From positions 62,001-126,000 of the IMG/VR virus record IMGVR_UViG_3300007735_000803: a stretch of DNA of 64,000 nucleotides; one strand, written 5' to 3'. A program made the translations under genes and the position numbers. Below are positions 1 through 6,764 of the stretch, piece after piece; within the stretch, counting starts at the first letter, position 1, and every line of letters starts with the position of its first letter. Below the pieces are notes generated by a model, which saw nothing but the letters and a program-made list of their open reading frames with translations, had not been told where the DNA came from and searched no databases. Source of the stretch: a virus.

Positions 1-414
1 CCTAACAATAAAACATGCGCGGCTGGAGGATGTATTTCTGCTATAGCAAGAAATAGAAAGATAGGAAATACATATAACTGCAAATTTAACAAAGTCCCGT
101 ATGATATTTTATTGGAGACTGCTAAAGTATCGAATTCGTTTAAAGACTTAGAATCTAAATTAGGAATTACTAGAGCTACGTTAAATCGTGTATTCGAATT
201 ATATGATATCAACAAAGAAGATTTTGTTTTTGCACACATGCCTCTAGCGTTATCCAATAAAGGATTTATGCAAAATTATAGGCAATACGAGTCACACTAT
301 GCCAATCATACGGTGCTGAATGTTGAATGGTTGTCTGAGAATATAGATACCTGCGATTTAACGATTAATAGATATCATAATTTTGGTACGGATGCTGGCG
401 TGATTATACATAAT
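1..414 (+). mobile_element. C-terminal part of an intein in the portal gene
   Basis: Codons ending at base 414 read WLSENIDTCDLTINRYHNF then GTDAGVIIHN, followed by Ser (base 415). This fits intein block F and block G (hydrophobic residues, penultimate His, terminal Asn, +1 Ser nucleophile). Upstream there are two Cys close together (CAAGGC) and a helix-turn-helix-like stretch (FKDLESKLGITRATLNRVF), which may be the end of an embedded homing endonuclease. The N-terminal intein blocks lie outside the window. The splice junction is predicted at Asn138|Ser139 of the visible frame. Confidence 0.85.
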
Positions 415-1188
415 AGTACTCTGGCCGCTGAAGATGTTCGTTTTGCTAGGACCATTGAACGTATCCAACGAATAGTAATTAGTGAGTTATATAAGATTGC
501 CGTTGTTCACTTATATACACAGGGATTTGAAGATGCCGATTTAGTTAACTTCGAATTGAATTTAACCTCTCCCTCAATCATATATGAGCGTCAGAAGGTC
601 GAATTAATGAAGGAAAAGATTGATTTGGCAAATACGTTAATTGAAAGTAAGTTATTCAGCCGTAAATTTATCTATGAAAACATTTTTGATATGGATCAAA
701 ACGGTTGGCAAAATGAACAGGAATTAGTGGTAGAAGATACCAAGCAAGAATTCCGTTTAGAGCAGATAAAGAGTGAAGGAAATGATCCGAAATTGACTAA
801 ACAGAGCTATGGTACTCCTCATGATATTGCATCAATGCACGTATCAAGTAAGTATGAAGATCCTAGATTACGTGAATATGTTCCCGGGCCCGGACGCCCT
901 AAAGCTAAAACGAATTTTGAGAGTGATCGCGATGTAGATGGGCCGGATCCGCTCGGAATGAAAGATGTATCAGATACATTTAAAGTTGATACTGGTATGT
1001 CTAAAACTCCTAAAACTAGCAGTGCATTCGGTGAAAATACGAAATATATCGGTTCTATATTACATTCAATGAAACAAAATAAATTAGCAAAATCAACGAG
1101 CGTTGCTCAAACATTAAACGAACATGTCGAACCTAGTGATACGGGGACACTTTTAGATGAAAGTAGATTGGATTCTTTTAATGTTTAA
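1..1188 (+). CDS. gp20: Portal vertex protein (T4 gp20-like), 3' part, containing the C-terminal part of an intein
   Basis: The reading frame is open from base 1, so the 5' part lies outside the window. From base 415 the 257 codons resemble the C-terminal half of the T4 portal protein: a STLAAEDVRFARTIERIQR segment, then a long helical region and a charged tail. The portal is the dodecameric ring at the head vertex through which DNA is packaged. The first 138 codons do not belong to the portal: they end in an intein splice signature (see separate entry), so mature portal forms only after protein splicing. A TTG at 112 could be misread as a start, but the frame is continuous upstream. T4-like order follows: two core-position genes, then protease gp21, scaffold gp22 and capsid gp23. 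The portal assignment comes from remembered family similarity and gene order. Confidence 0.85.
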   Translation, partial: PNNKTCAAGGCISAIARNRKIGNTYNCKFNKVPYDILLETAKVSNSFKDLESKLGITRATLNRVFELYDINKEDFVFAHMPLALSNKGFMQNYRQYESHYANHTVLNVEWLSENIDTCDLTINRYHNFGTDAGVIIHNSTLAAEDVRFARTIERIQRIVISELYKIAVVHLYTQGFEDADLVNFELNLTSPSIIYERQKVELMKEKIDLANTLIESKLFSRKFIYENIFDMDQNGWQNEQELVVEDTKQEFRLEQIKSEGNDPKLTKQSYGTPHDIASMHVSSKYEDPRLREYVPGPGRPKAKTNFESDRDVDGPDPLGMKDVSDTFKVDTGMSKTPKTSSAFGENTKYIGSILHSMKQNKLAKSTSVAQTLNEHVEPSDTGTLLDESRLDSFNV

Positions 1189-1200
1189 TTTAATATCTAC

Positions 1201-1209
1201 ATATTTATA
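1201..1209 (+). promoter_or_regulatory. Putative late promoter element ATATTTATA
   Basis: Exact ATATTTATA 15 bases before the ATG at 1225. It is one of 16 copies of ATATTTAT(A/T) found just upstream of genes in this window, mostly structural ones. Confidence 0.5.
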
Positions 1210-1224
1210 TATGAAAGAAACTAT

Positions 1225-2061
1225 ATGAAACCATTAAAGCATTCTAAATTCAAAAACACAGGTATTCTATTCGAATTACTTGTTAGACAGGTAGCTTCGG
1301 ATATTATGAATTCCAAGACTAGTCCTTCCGTTGGATTAATTAAGAAGTACTTTAGGGAAGGTACTGAATTGAATAAGGAATTGGTACTGTATAAAGGAAT
1401 ACTTGAAGAGAAGTTTAAGACTGAATCCACAGCAAAAGATTATATTCAAACAATCATTGCATCACGTAAAACGTTAAATGAAACTAACTTACGTAAGGAG
1501 AAGTTTAAACTCATTCGTGATATCAATGCTAAGTATGTGATGGAATCTTTCTTCAATGCGAAGATTCAAAATTACGCAGTGTTAGCTGCTATTTACAAAC
1601 TTTTCGAATATACGGATTTAGATAATCCTGCTGATATGGTTAGGTCTAAATCTAAATTAGTTGAATTCATTTGTACACCGAAACAGGAACTTGTTGAAGT
1701 AAAGGATGACTTTAGCAAATTAGACCGTGATGTTCGTCTATTATCTTATAAATTGTTAGTAGACAAATTCAACGAAAAATACAATAACCTATTACCTGAA
1801 CAGAAAGAATTACTTCGTATATATGTAAATGGTGTCGAAGATACAGTTCAATTAAAAGAATTTGTAGGAAAGAATGCTGCTTCATTGCGCAAATCTATAG
1901 AAACCAATTCTAAAAAGCTTTCAGACAAAGCCACTAAAATTAAAGTACAAGGAATTTTAGATTTGTTAGAAAACATTGAACACAGTAAAAAGGTTCAAGA
2001 GAAGCATGTATTTACGATGTTGAAATTTTATGAATTGGCTAATGAATTAAGTAGACTATGA
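1225..2061 (+). CDS. Conserved head-module protein of unknown function
   Basis: A 278-aa, highly charged, probably all-helical protein rich in Lys, Glu and Leu, with no signal peptide or membrane segment. It starts MKPLKHSKFKNTGILFELLV and ends ELANELSRL. It sits directly after the portal gene and before the protease gene, the position held in T4 by the small prohead core genes 67 and 68, so a role in prohead core or portal assembly is a reasonable inference from context only. A late-promoter-like element lies 15 bases upstream. The next gene overlaps its last codons (ATGA-type coupling). I do not recognise a named domain. Confidence 0.75.
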   Translation: MKPLKHSKFKNTGILFELLVRQVASDIMNSKTSPSVGLIKKYFREGTELNKELVLYKGILEEKFKTESTAKDYIQTIIASRKTLNETNLRKEKFKLIRDINAKYVMESFFNAKIQNYAVLAAIYKLFEYTDLDNPADMVRSKSKLVEFICTPKQELVEVKDDFSKLDRDVRLLSYKLLVDKFNEKYNNLLPEQKELLRIYVNGVEDTVQLKEFVGKNAASLRKSIETNSKKLSDKATKIKVQGILDLLENIEHSKKVQEKHVFTMLKFYELANELSRL

Positions 2062-2693
2062 GTATATCATTGATTATGAAACGTGATTTTCCTAAGAAGC
2101 AAACCAATGAAAATATGATACCTTTCATCGTTAACGATCCGGAAGGTGAATTATTTTTAATGCGTTCTGATGCTCAAGCATATATTGATATGGATGAGGA
2201 TGGGTACTATATCGTACCTGAAGCCTATTGGGAATATCTCGTAGATATCATGAAGGGCCAGGGTTATGAGCCATTAATGGATGAAGCGAGTACTACTGGT
2301 GGAGTTGAAGGTTATTTGACTCCGTATGCTTTTGGTAAAATTCCTGATGACCGTATTGAAATGATGGGATTTAAGAAAGTACCGAAAACAAAAAAATACT
2401 TCAAACCGATGGAAAGCACATATAAGAAGATGATGCGTCAATTAAACGAGATTAGTTATCGTGATTATAAAAAAGACGACACTGCTACCAACGAACAGAA
2501 AATAAATAAATCAATCAACCAAATAAATAAATTATTGGGTGAGGTTGAAACGATATTAGATCGTAATTACAAATTAAAGAATGAAACCGGTTTTAAATCT
2601 AACTCTTATTGGAAACGTTCAAAGAAAAACTTTTCTAAAATATCTGAAAGGTTAATCCGTATTTCAAACAAGATGAAGGAGTTGGGACAATGA
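2058..2693 (+). CDS. Conserved head-module protein of unknown function
   Basis: A 211-aa protein whose ATG overlaps the stop of the preceding gene by four bases. The first half (to about residue 120) is acidic and mixed. The second half, from about MMRQLNEISYRDYK, is basic, helical and coiled-coil-like, ending ISNKMKELGQ. Such a helical basic C-terminus would suit a core or DNA-contacting head protein, but that is inference. The neighbours are portal upstream and protease gp21 downstream. It overlaps a 54-aa gene at its 3' end (ATGA). No catalytic motif is visible. Confidence 0.75.
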   Translation: MSISLIMKRDFPKKQTNENMIPFIVNDPEGELFLMRSDAQAYIDMDEDGYYIVPEAYWEYLVDIMKGQGYEPLMDEASTTGGVEGYLTPYAFGKIPDDRIEMMGFKKVPKTKKYFKPMESTYKKMMRQLNEISYRDYKKDDTATNEQKINKSINQINKLLGEVETILDRNYKLKNETGFKSNSYWKRSKKNFSKISERLIRISNKMKELGQ

Positions 2694-2854
2694 TACCACG
2701 TTCACGTACCTGGCAAGAATTTAGTAAAGATCCGAAGAATAGTAAACTGCCTATTAACGAGCAGAAACGATTATATGCTATTGAACAGGATAAATGGCGT
2801 AGGTATATGGAGTATGTGAATAGCCAATACTTTAACAATAAAAAATATATATGA
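2690..2854 (+). CDS. Small conserved protein before the prohead protease
   Basis: A 54-aa frame, MIPRSRTWQEFSKDPKNSKL... to ...FNNKKYI. Its ATG shares bases with the stop of the upstream gene (ATGA at 2690-2693), and its own TGA overlaps the ATG of the protease gene at 2851. This double coupling is strong evidence that it is translated. It contains a basic, helix-forming C-terminal half (EQDKWRRYMEYVNSQYF). Its position matches that of a small prohead core gene. The function is not known to me. Confidence 0.65.
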   Translation: MIPRSRTWQEFSKDPKNSKLPINEQKRLYAIEQDKWRRYMEYVNSQYFNNKKYI

Positions 2855-3465
2855 TCATGGACAAGCAATTATTAGTAGATTATACGTTATTTGAAGTATC
2901 CCCTAGACAGATTAATGAGTCTATGGAACGCAATAATGGCCGATTAGTTGTATCTGGCGTATTGCAGCGTGCTAATGCTAAGAATCATAACGGTAGAATC
3001 TACCCTAAAGAAATCTTAATGCGTGAAGCCACCAAATATGCTAAAACATTTATTGGTGAACGTCGTGCATTGGGAGAATTAGATCATCCGGATTCTAGTG
3101 TGGTAAATTTAAGTAACGTATCACACAATGTGTTAGAGATGCATTGGGATGGCGATGATTTAGTAGGAACAGTTGAAGTGTTGTCCACACCTGCAGGTAA
3201 TATCCTTAAGGAATTGTTTAAGGCAGGTATTCGTTTAGGAATCAGTTCACGTGGATTGGGTTCAGTAAAAGAATTACGTGAAACGGGAGCTGTTGAAGTT
3301 CAACCGGACTTCGAATTAATTGCGTTTGATTTTGTATCTAATCCATCGACTCATGGTGCATTTCTGTCGCCATCAAAGATTCAGGAATCAATCAACGCAA
3401 ATCCTAAATTTGATCAGATTCAGCGAATTAACAATATCGTAACAGATATATTAGGTAACGTTTAA
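2851..3465 (+). CDS. gp21: Prohead core protease (T4 gp21-like)
   Basis: A 204-aa serine protease of the gp21 prohead family. It cleaves scaffold, capsid and internal proteins after hydrophobic-x-Glu sites during head maturation. Family hallmarks are visible: NHNGRIYPKEIL near residue 50, a catalytic His in GELDHPDSS (about residue 76) and the catalytic Ser region GISSRGLGS (about residue 133), followed by FDFVSNPST. The length equals that of T4 gp21 (about 212 aa). The start is either 2851, overlapping the previous stop (ATGA), or the second ATG at 2857. It lies upstream of scaffold gp22 and capsid gp23, as in T4. Its specificity matters here because many small proteins nearby carry leaders ending in matching sites. 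Confidence 0.93.
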   Translation: MIMDKQLLVDYTLFEVSPRQINESMERNNGRLVVSGVLQRANAKNHNGRIYPKEILMREATKYAKTFIGERRALGELDHPDSSVVNLSNVSHNVLEMHWDGDDLVGTVEVLSTPAGNILKELFKAGIRLGISSRGLGSVKELRETGAVEVQPDFELIAFDFVSNPSTHGAFLSPSKIQESINANPKFDQIQRINNIVTDILGNV

Positions 3466-3477
3466 ACCGAGGAATTT

Positions 3478-3693
3478 ATGGCACTAGTAGATATGGTATC
3501 AATTTATGCACCGGATCCGGCAGGACCCGTAGAGGATGTATTTGCTAATCCTGAATTACAAACGCGTACAAGTCTATATAGTAATATTACTACAGAAGAT
3601 GCGTTCGCTGACCCCGTACAATTACAGACAAGGCTTAGTTTATATGGATATGATGCCGGACCTGTTCCGACAGAAGATCCGTTAGCTGGTTAA
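3478..3693 (+). CDS. Small repeat-containing protein of unknown function
   Basis: A 71-aa acidic protein built largely of two imperfect repeats: EDVFANPELQTRTSLY and EDAFADPVQLQTRLSLY (about residues 19-34 and 40-56), each followed by a short Gly/Asp/Pro-rich linker. A GAGG sequence seven bases before the ATG can serve as ribosome binding site. It lies between protease gp21 and a predicted hydrolase. No named domain is recognised. Two copies of a short motif could mean binding of two identical sites on a capsid partner, which is inference. Confidence 0.7.
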   Translation: MALVDMVSIYAPDPAGPVEDVFANPELQTRTSLYSNITTEDAFADPVQLQTRLSLYGYDAGPVPTEDPLAG

Positions 3694-3713
3694 TAAATAA
3701 AAAAAGGAACAAT

Positions 3714-4505
3714 ATGCCAACTTATACTCCATTAATTAATAACACATCAGCCGTATATAACGGCTATCCTGTTAAATTAGGATCTACCCCAGATCATTTG
3801 TCAAAGCGACCTATACTAAGTAAGGTAGGAAATAAGAAGATTGTATTTATTTGTATCGGAGCAAGTACTCCGGGCCAAATATCAACGCAGTTAGAAAAAT
3901 TAGGCAATGCACTTGTAGATGTTGATATCCTCAACTGTTGTGTCGGTGCACAAGACATAAATGATTGGTTGATGCCTGATGGTGCGGGTTGGAAGAATGT
4001 AACCTCAACTCTTTCTGCTAATGGTTATACCTATGCAGATGTTCAAGGTATTATTATGTGTCACGATGATTTGCGTGACGGAAGCAATGCTTTCCCAGCA
4101 TCAGCAATTGCATTGAAAAACAAGATGAAAGATTTTGTTTCTCAGTCAAAAGGAAAATGTCCGAACCTGAAGCATGTAGAATTATTTTCTCGCCTGTGTG
4201 AATACAAAGTGGCTGATACTAAATTTGTAACCCCATCCGGATATCATAATGGTTGGTCAAATAAATTCTTAGTAGAAGACTGTATTGCAAACAATAGTCG
4301 CCTTAATAACGTTTGGGTAAATGATTCATGCGGATATCTTTGGACAGATGGTGAAACTGTACGTAGTGATGGTTTTGCTTTTAAATTTGCCTGGATGAAG
4401 CAACGCCAAACATCAATCCACTTAGATACTACAAAAGAGGGAGATGATGTGTGTGCTAAGTTTATCCTGGATAACATGAAACGTACATATCCCGAATTTA
4501 AGTAA
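3714..4505 (+). CDS. Predicted SGNH/GDSL-like hydrolase
   Basis: A 263-aa protein preceded by AAGGA. Its layout suggests an SGNH hydrolase fold: a beta strand followed by VFICIGASTPGQ (candidate block I, with Gly-Ala-Ser in place of Gly-Asp-Ser), a central IIMCHDDLRDG stretch that could stand for the Asn/Asp block III, and near the C-terminus SIHLDTTKEGDDV, which resembles block V with its catalytic His. It may therefore be a carbohydrate esterase. It sits inside the head module between small proteins, which is unusual for a hydrolase and suggests a decoration protein or packaged enzyme. The family assignment is tentative because the block I residues are not canonical. Confidence 0.5.
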   Translation: MPTYTPLINNTSAVYNGYPVKLGSTPDHLSKRPILSKVGNKKIVFICIGASTPGQISTQLEKLGNALVDVDILNCCVGAQDINDWLMPDGAGWKNVTSTLSANGYTYADVQGIIMCHDDLRDGSNAFPASAIALKNKMKDFVSQSKGKCPNLKHVELFSRLCEYKVADTKFVTPSGYHNGWSNKFLVEDCIANNSRLNNVWVNDSCGYLWTDGETVRSDGFAFKFAWMKQRQTSIHLDTTKEGDDVCAKFILDNMKRTYPEFK

Positions 4506-4521
4506 TAAGTAAAATTAATAG

Positions 4522-4530
4522 ATATTTATA
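4522..4530 (+). promoter_or_regulatory. Putative late promoter element ATATTTATA
   Basis: Exact match only four bases before the ATG at 4535. If it is a -10 element, the transcript would be nearly leaderless or start inside the gene, so either the start or the promoter geometry is unusual here. Confidence 0.45.
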
Positions 4531-4534
4531 GTAT

Positions 4535-4774
4535 ATGAAAGCATCAGAATTAAGAAATATTATCCGAGAAGAAGTAGATAAAGTAATGAGTGAAGATATG
4601 TTTTCATCTAGTAAACCAGATCCGGTTAAGAATTATGCTCGTATTGTACGTGATATAAATAATCTATCTAAATCTATAACCGCAAGTGCGGATGTAATGG
4701 GAGTAAAAAAGTCATTAGAAGAAATGCTTAAGACTCATTCGGCTATTCTTAAACGTATCGGCGCAAAGTATTGA
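4535..4774 (+). CDS. Small protein with prohead-type leader (candidate internal head protein)
   Basis: A 79-aa protein beginning MKASELRNIIREEVDKVMSE, followed by DMFSSSKPD. The first 20 residues form a likely amphipathic helix ending in Met-Ser-Glu, compatible with the hydrophobic-x-Glu rule of T4-type prohead proteases. Nearly the same leader opens the genes at 5188, 36705 and 39169. T4 internal proteins carry an analogous N-terminal capsid-targeting sequence removed by gp21. The rest is short, helical and charged. Location within the head module supports head packaging. Cleavage and packaging are inferred. Confidence 0.7.
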   Translation: MKASELRNIIREEVDKVMSEDMFSSSKPDPVKNYARIVRDINNLSKSITASADVMGVKKSLEEMLKTHSAILKRIGAKY

Positions 4775-4795
4775 TAATTATATAAAAGAAATCGT

Positions 4796-5191
4796 ATGGC
4801 AAATTTAAAATCATTGATTAATGAAAAATACCTCGGAGAGAAGGAAGAACCTAAAAAATTCACTTCTGAAGAGAAGCGTCAATTCATGGAGGCAGTAGCT
4901 AATTTCCATAATTATGGAGACTCGATCTATACTGCTAAAAATGTAAATGAAATGTTACGGGAAATTAGCAATATTATTGAGATTGCTGAACATTTAACGC
5001 TTCAAGAATCTGAGCATTGGTTTGACAATGTTACAGTATCTCGTCACATGAAGCAGTTAAAAGAAGCATATAAGATATTTGAAAAGACCGCAACTGAAAT
5101 GTCAGGATTGCAGCAACGTTTAGAGGCCGCATATGATGATATGGGTCAAGTATTAAGTAAGTACTATAAGGTAGGCGAATCATTAAAATGA
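4796..5191 (+). CDS. Small helical protein with short leader (candidate internal head protein)
   Basis: A 131-aa, helical, charged protein. Its first residues MANLKSLINE resemble the short leaders of other presumed packaged proteins and end in Ile-Asn-Glu, a plausible prohead protease site. The rest contains heptad-like patterns (about residues 70-125), suggesting a coiled coil. The ATG of the next gene overlaps its stop by four bases. It lies in the head module between two proteins with the longer MKxSEL leader. No enzyme motif is seen. Confidence 0.65.
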   Translation: MANLKSLINEKYLGEKEEPKKFTSEEKRQFMEAVANFHNYGDSIYTAKNVNEMLREISNIIEIAEHLTLQESEHWFDNVTVSRHMKQLKEAYKIFEKTATEMSGLQQRLEAAYDDMGQVLSKYYKVGESLK

Positions 5192-5433
5192 AACGTTCAG
5201 AATTACAATCAATCATCCGAGAAGAAATCGGTAAAGTAATGTCCGAAGCAGTACGTGTACCGATAGCCGGTTCAGATACTGCTGCCGTTAAACAGGTAAA
5301 GGGACAGATAAATACATTTCTTAAGAATATGATATCTGCAGGTTCAATGACCAATCAGCAGGCAAATGCATTGGTAGATATGTTAGGGGTTTATGAAGCT
5401 GCTGTTGCTGATATGGTTGCGGGAGAAGAATAA
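5188..5433 (+). CDS. Small protein with prohead-type leader (candidate internal head protein)
   Basis: An 81-aa protein beginning MKRSELQSIIREEIGKVMSE then AVRVPIAG. The leader is almost identical to that of the gene at 4535 and would be cut after Met-Ser-Glu. The mature part contains NTFLKNMISAGSMTNQQANALVDML, a short helical segment. The start codon is coupled to the previous stop (ATGA). Context, size and leader all suggest a small protein packaged in the head, as for T4 internal proteins. This is inferred, not shown. Confidence 0.7.
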   Translation: MKRSELQSIIREEIGKVMSEAVRVPIAGSDTAAVKQVKGQINTFLKNMISAGSMTNQQANALVDMLGVYEAAVADMVAGEE

Positions 5434-5460
5434 TACAGGTTATTTAAATACAAACAGTTA

Positions 5461-5479
5461 TAAACAAAAACAAAACAAC
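5461..5479 (+). promoter_or_regulatory. A/C-only leader before the bS21-like gene
   Basis: The 19 bases before the ATG at 5480 are almost only A and C (TAAACAAAAACAAAACAAC) with no Shine-Dalgarno sequence. A closely similar leader precedes the gene at 41510. Unstructured A-rich leaders can drive initiation without Shine-Dalgarno pairing. Confidence 0.5.
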
Positions 5480-5695
5480 ATGGGATTAAACAAAAAACAC
5501 TTGGCGTCTATGATAGTAGGGACGGGAGCACGAGTAATTAACAATGACATCAACACTGCTATCAAAATTTGGAAACAAGACTTAAAACGATCAAAGAACA
5601 TCGAAAGATTACACGAACTACAGGAATATGAAAAACCGTCAGTACGTCGTAGGCGCCAAATTTTAAACGCTATTTATCGGGAGCAGTTCCGGTAA
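5480..5695 (+). CDS. bS21-like ribosomal protein
   Basis: A 71-aa very basic protein. From about residue 22 it matches the bS21 pattern: NDINTAIKIWKQDLKRS, then HELQEYEKPSVRRRR and an Ala/Tyr/Arg-rich C-terminal helix. The EKPSVRRR segment resembles Bacteroidetes bS21, where the corresponding sequence is KPSV followed by basic residues. bS21 binds the small subunit next to the anti-Shine-Dalgarno end of 16S rRNA. Phage-encoded bS21 is known from environmental myoviruses. The ATG at 5480 is chosen because the conserved part begins there and an unusual A/C leader precedes it. A terminator follows at 5721. The likely role is to alter host ribosomes in favour of phage mRNA. Confidence 0.75.
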   Translation: MGLNKKHLASMIVGTGARVINNDINTAIKIWKQDLKRSKNIERLHELQEYEKPSVRRRRQILNAIYREQFR

Positions 5696-5720
5696 AGCAG
5701 ATCAGTTAAATTAAAGATTG

Positions 5721-5762
5721 AAACATCCAAGAAACTTTTTTAAGAATTTTGGATGTTTTTTC
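5721..5762 (+). terminator. Rho-independent terminator
   Basis: A 10-bp perfect stem (AAACATCCAA at 5721-5730 with TTGGATGTTT at 5749-5758), an 18-base loop and a run of seven T at 5756-5762. It separates the small-protein genes from scaffold gp22. Confidence 0.75.
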
Positions 5763-5882
5763 ATGTACGTACATATATATTATAGAATTATATTGCGTGC
5801 CTAATACGCAATTACATTATAACTACCCACCATTAAGATTTCCAATAATCTTATTTCCTGAAATTAAATTAAAGGATAAATC

Positions 5883-6740
5883 ATGAGAGATTTGTTAAAA
5901 GAAGCAATTGCTGATGCGAAAGCCGTACGTGAATCTGCATTAGCGAATGCTAAGTTAGCATTAGAGGAGGCATTTGCCCCTAGGTTACAAAGCATGTTAT
6001 CCGCTAAGCTTTCTGAAGAAATGGAAGAAGAAGAAGAATCTGTTAAGGAAGAAGAAGAATTAACAGAGCCTGAAATGACTAAAGAAGCTGAAGAGGATGA
6101 TATGGAAGACGTTGAAGCTGAAATGGATTTCGAAGATGAAACACCGGAAGAAGAGTACGAAGAAGAAGAAGACGAAGATTTAGATCTTGAGTCTATTATT
6201 CGTGAATTAGAAGGTGAAGATTCTGAAGAAATGAAAGAAGCTGAGATGGAAGACGAAATGGAAGAAGGCGAAGAGGGCGAAGAAGTCGATCTAGAAGAAC
6301 TCATCCAATCACTGTCTGAAGAAGAAGGCGAAGAAGAAATGAAAGAAGAAAAAGCCGAGCAGACTGTTGAGGAAGAAGAGGAAAAAGAAGACGAATTAGA
6401 AGAAGCCTATCGCACTATCGAATTCCTTCGTAGCCAGATCAACGAAGTGAACATGCTTAATGCTAAATTGTTATTTAGCAACAAGTTATTTAAAAATTAC
6501 GATTTAAGTGAAGCACAAAAATTACGCGTAATTGAAAACTTTGACCGTGCAAACACGATCCGTGAAGTTAAATTAGTATACGCTACCTTAAGTGAAGCAT
6601 TTAAGTCGAAAACAACAAAGAAAACAATTAAAGAATCAGCTGCATCTAAACCTAGCCGTTCAACTGCACCTAGCAAAGAAATCTTAAGCGAAGGCAATGA
6701 ATTAGCTAATCGTATGAAGTATTTAGCTGGTTTAATTTAA
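5883..6740 (+). CDS. gp22: Prohead scaffolding core protein (T4 gp22-like)
   Basis: A 285-aa extremely acidic protein located immediately before the major capsid gene, as T4 gene 22. Residues 40-180 are dominated by Glu and Asp runs. The N-terminus MRDLLKEAIADAKAV and the C-terminal 100 residues (YRTIEFLRSQINEVN..., ...RMKYLAGLI) are the helical, recognisable parts. Scaffold proteins of this type form the prohead core and are degraded to peptides by gp21. Possible sites are LKE|A near residue 7 and LSE|G near the C-terminus. AAAGGA lies seven bases before the ATG. The long Ser-rich reading frame on the opposite strand is a mirror image of the Glu codons and not a gene. Confidence 0.88.
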   Translation: MRDLLKEAIADAKAVRESALANAKLALEEAFAPRLQSMLSAKLSEEMEEEEESVKEEEELTEPEMTKEAEEDDMEDVEAEMDFEDETPEEEYEEEEDEDLDLESIIRELEGEDSEEMKEAEMEDEMEEGEEGEEVDLEELIQSLSEEEGEEEMKEEKAEQTVEEEEEKEDELEEAYRTIEFLRSQINEVNMLNAKLLFSNKLFKNYDLSEAQKLRVIENFDRANTIREVKLVYATLSEAFKSKTTKKTIKESAASKPSRSTAPSKEILSEGNELANRMKYLAGLI

Positions 6741-6764
6741 AACATCTAAAAAAAGGAAAAAAAG

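Noticed and set aside
4522-4530. Leaderless start dictated by a promoter four bases before the ATG
   Set aside because: The spacing would put the transcript start within the gene, but read-through from upstream genes is equally possible, so I keep it only as a putative element.
5864-6304. 146-aa Ser-rich reading frame on the minus strand
   Set aside because: It is the exact mirror of the Glu-rich codons of scaffold gp22 and has no independent features.
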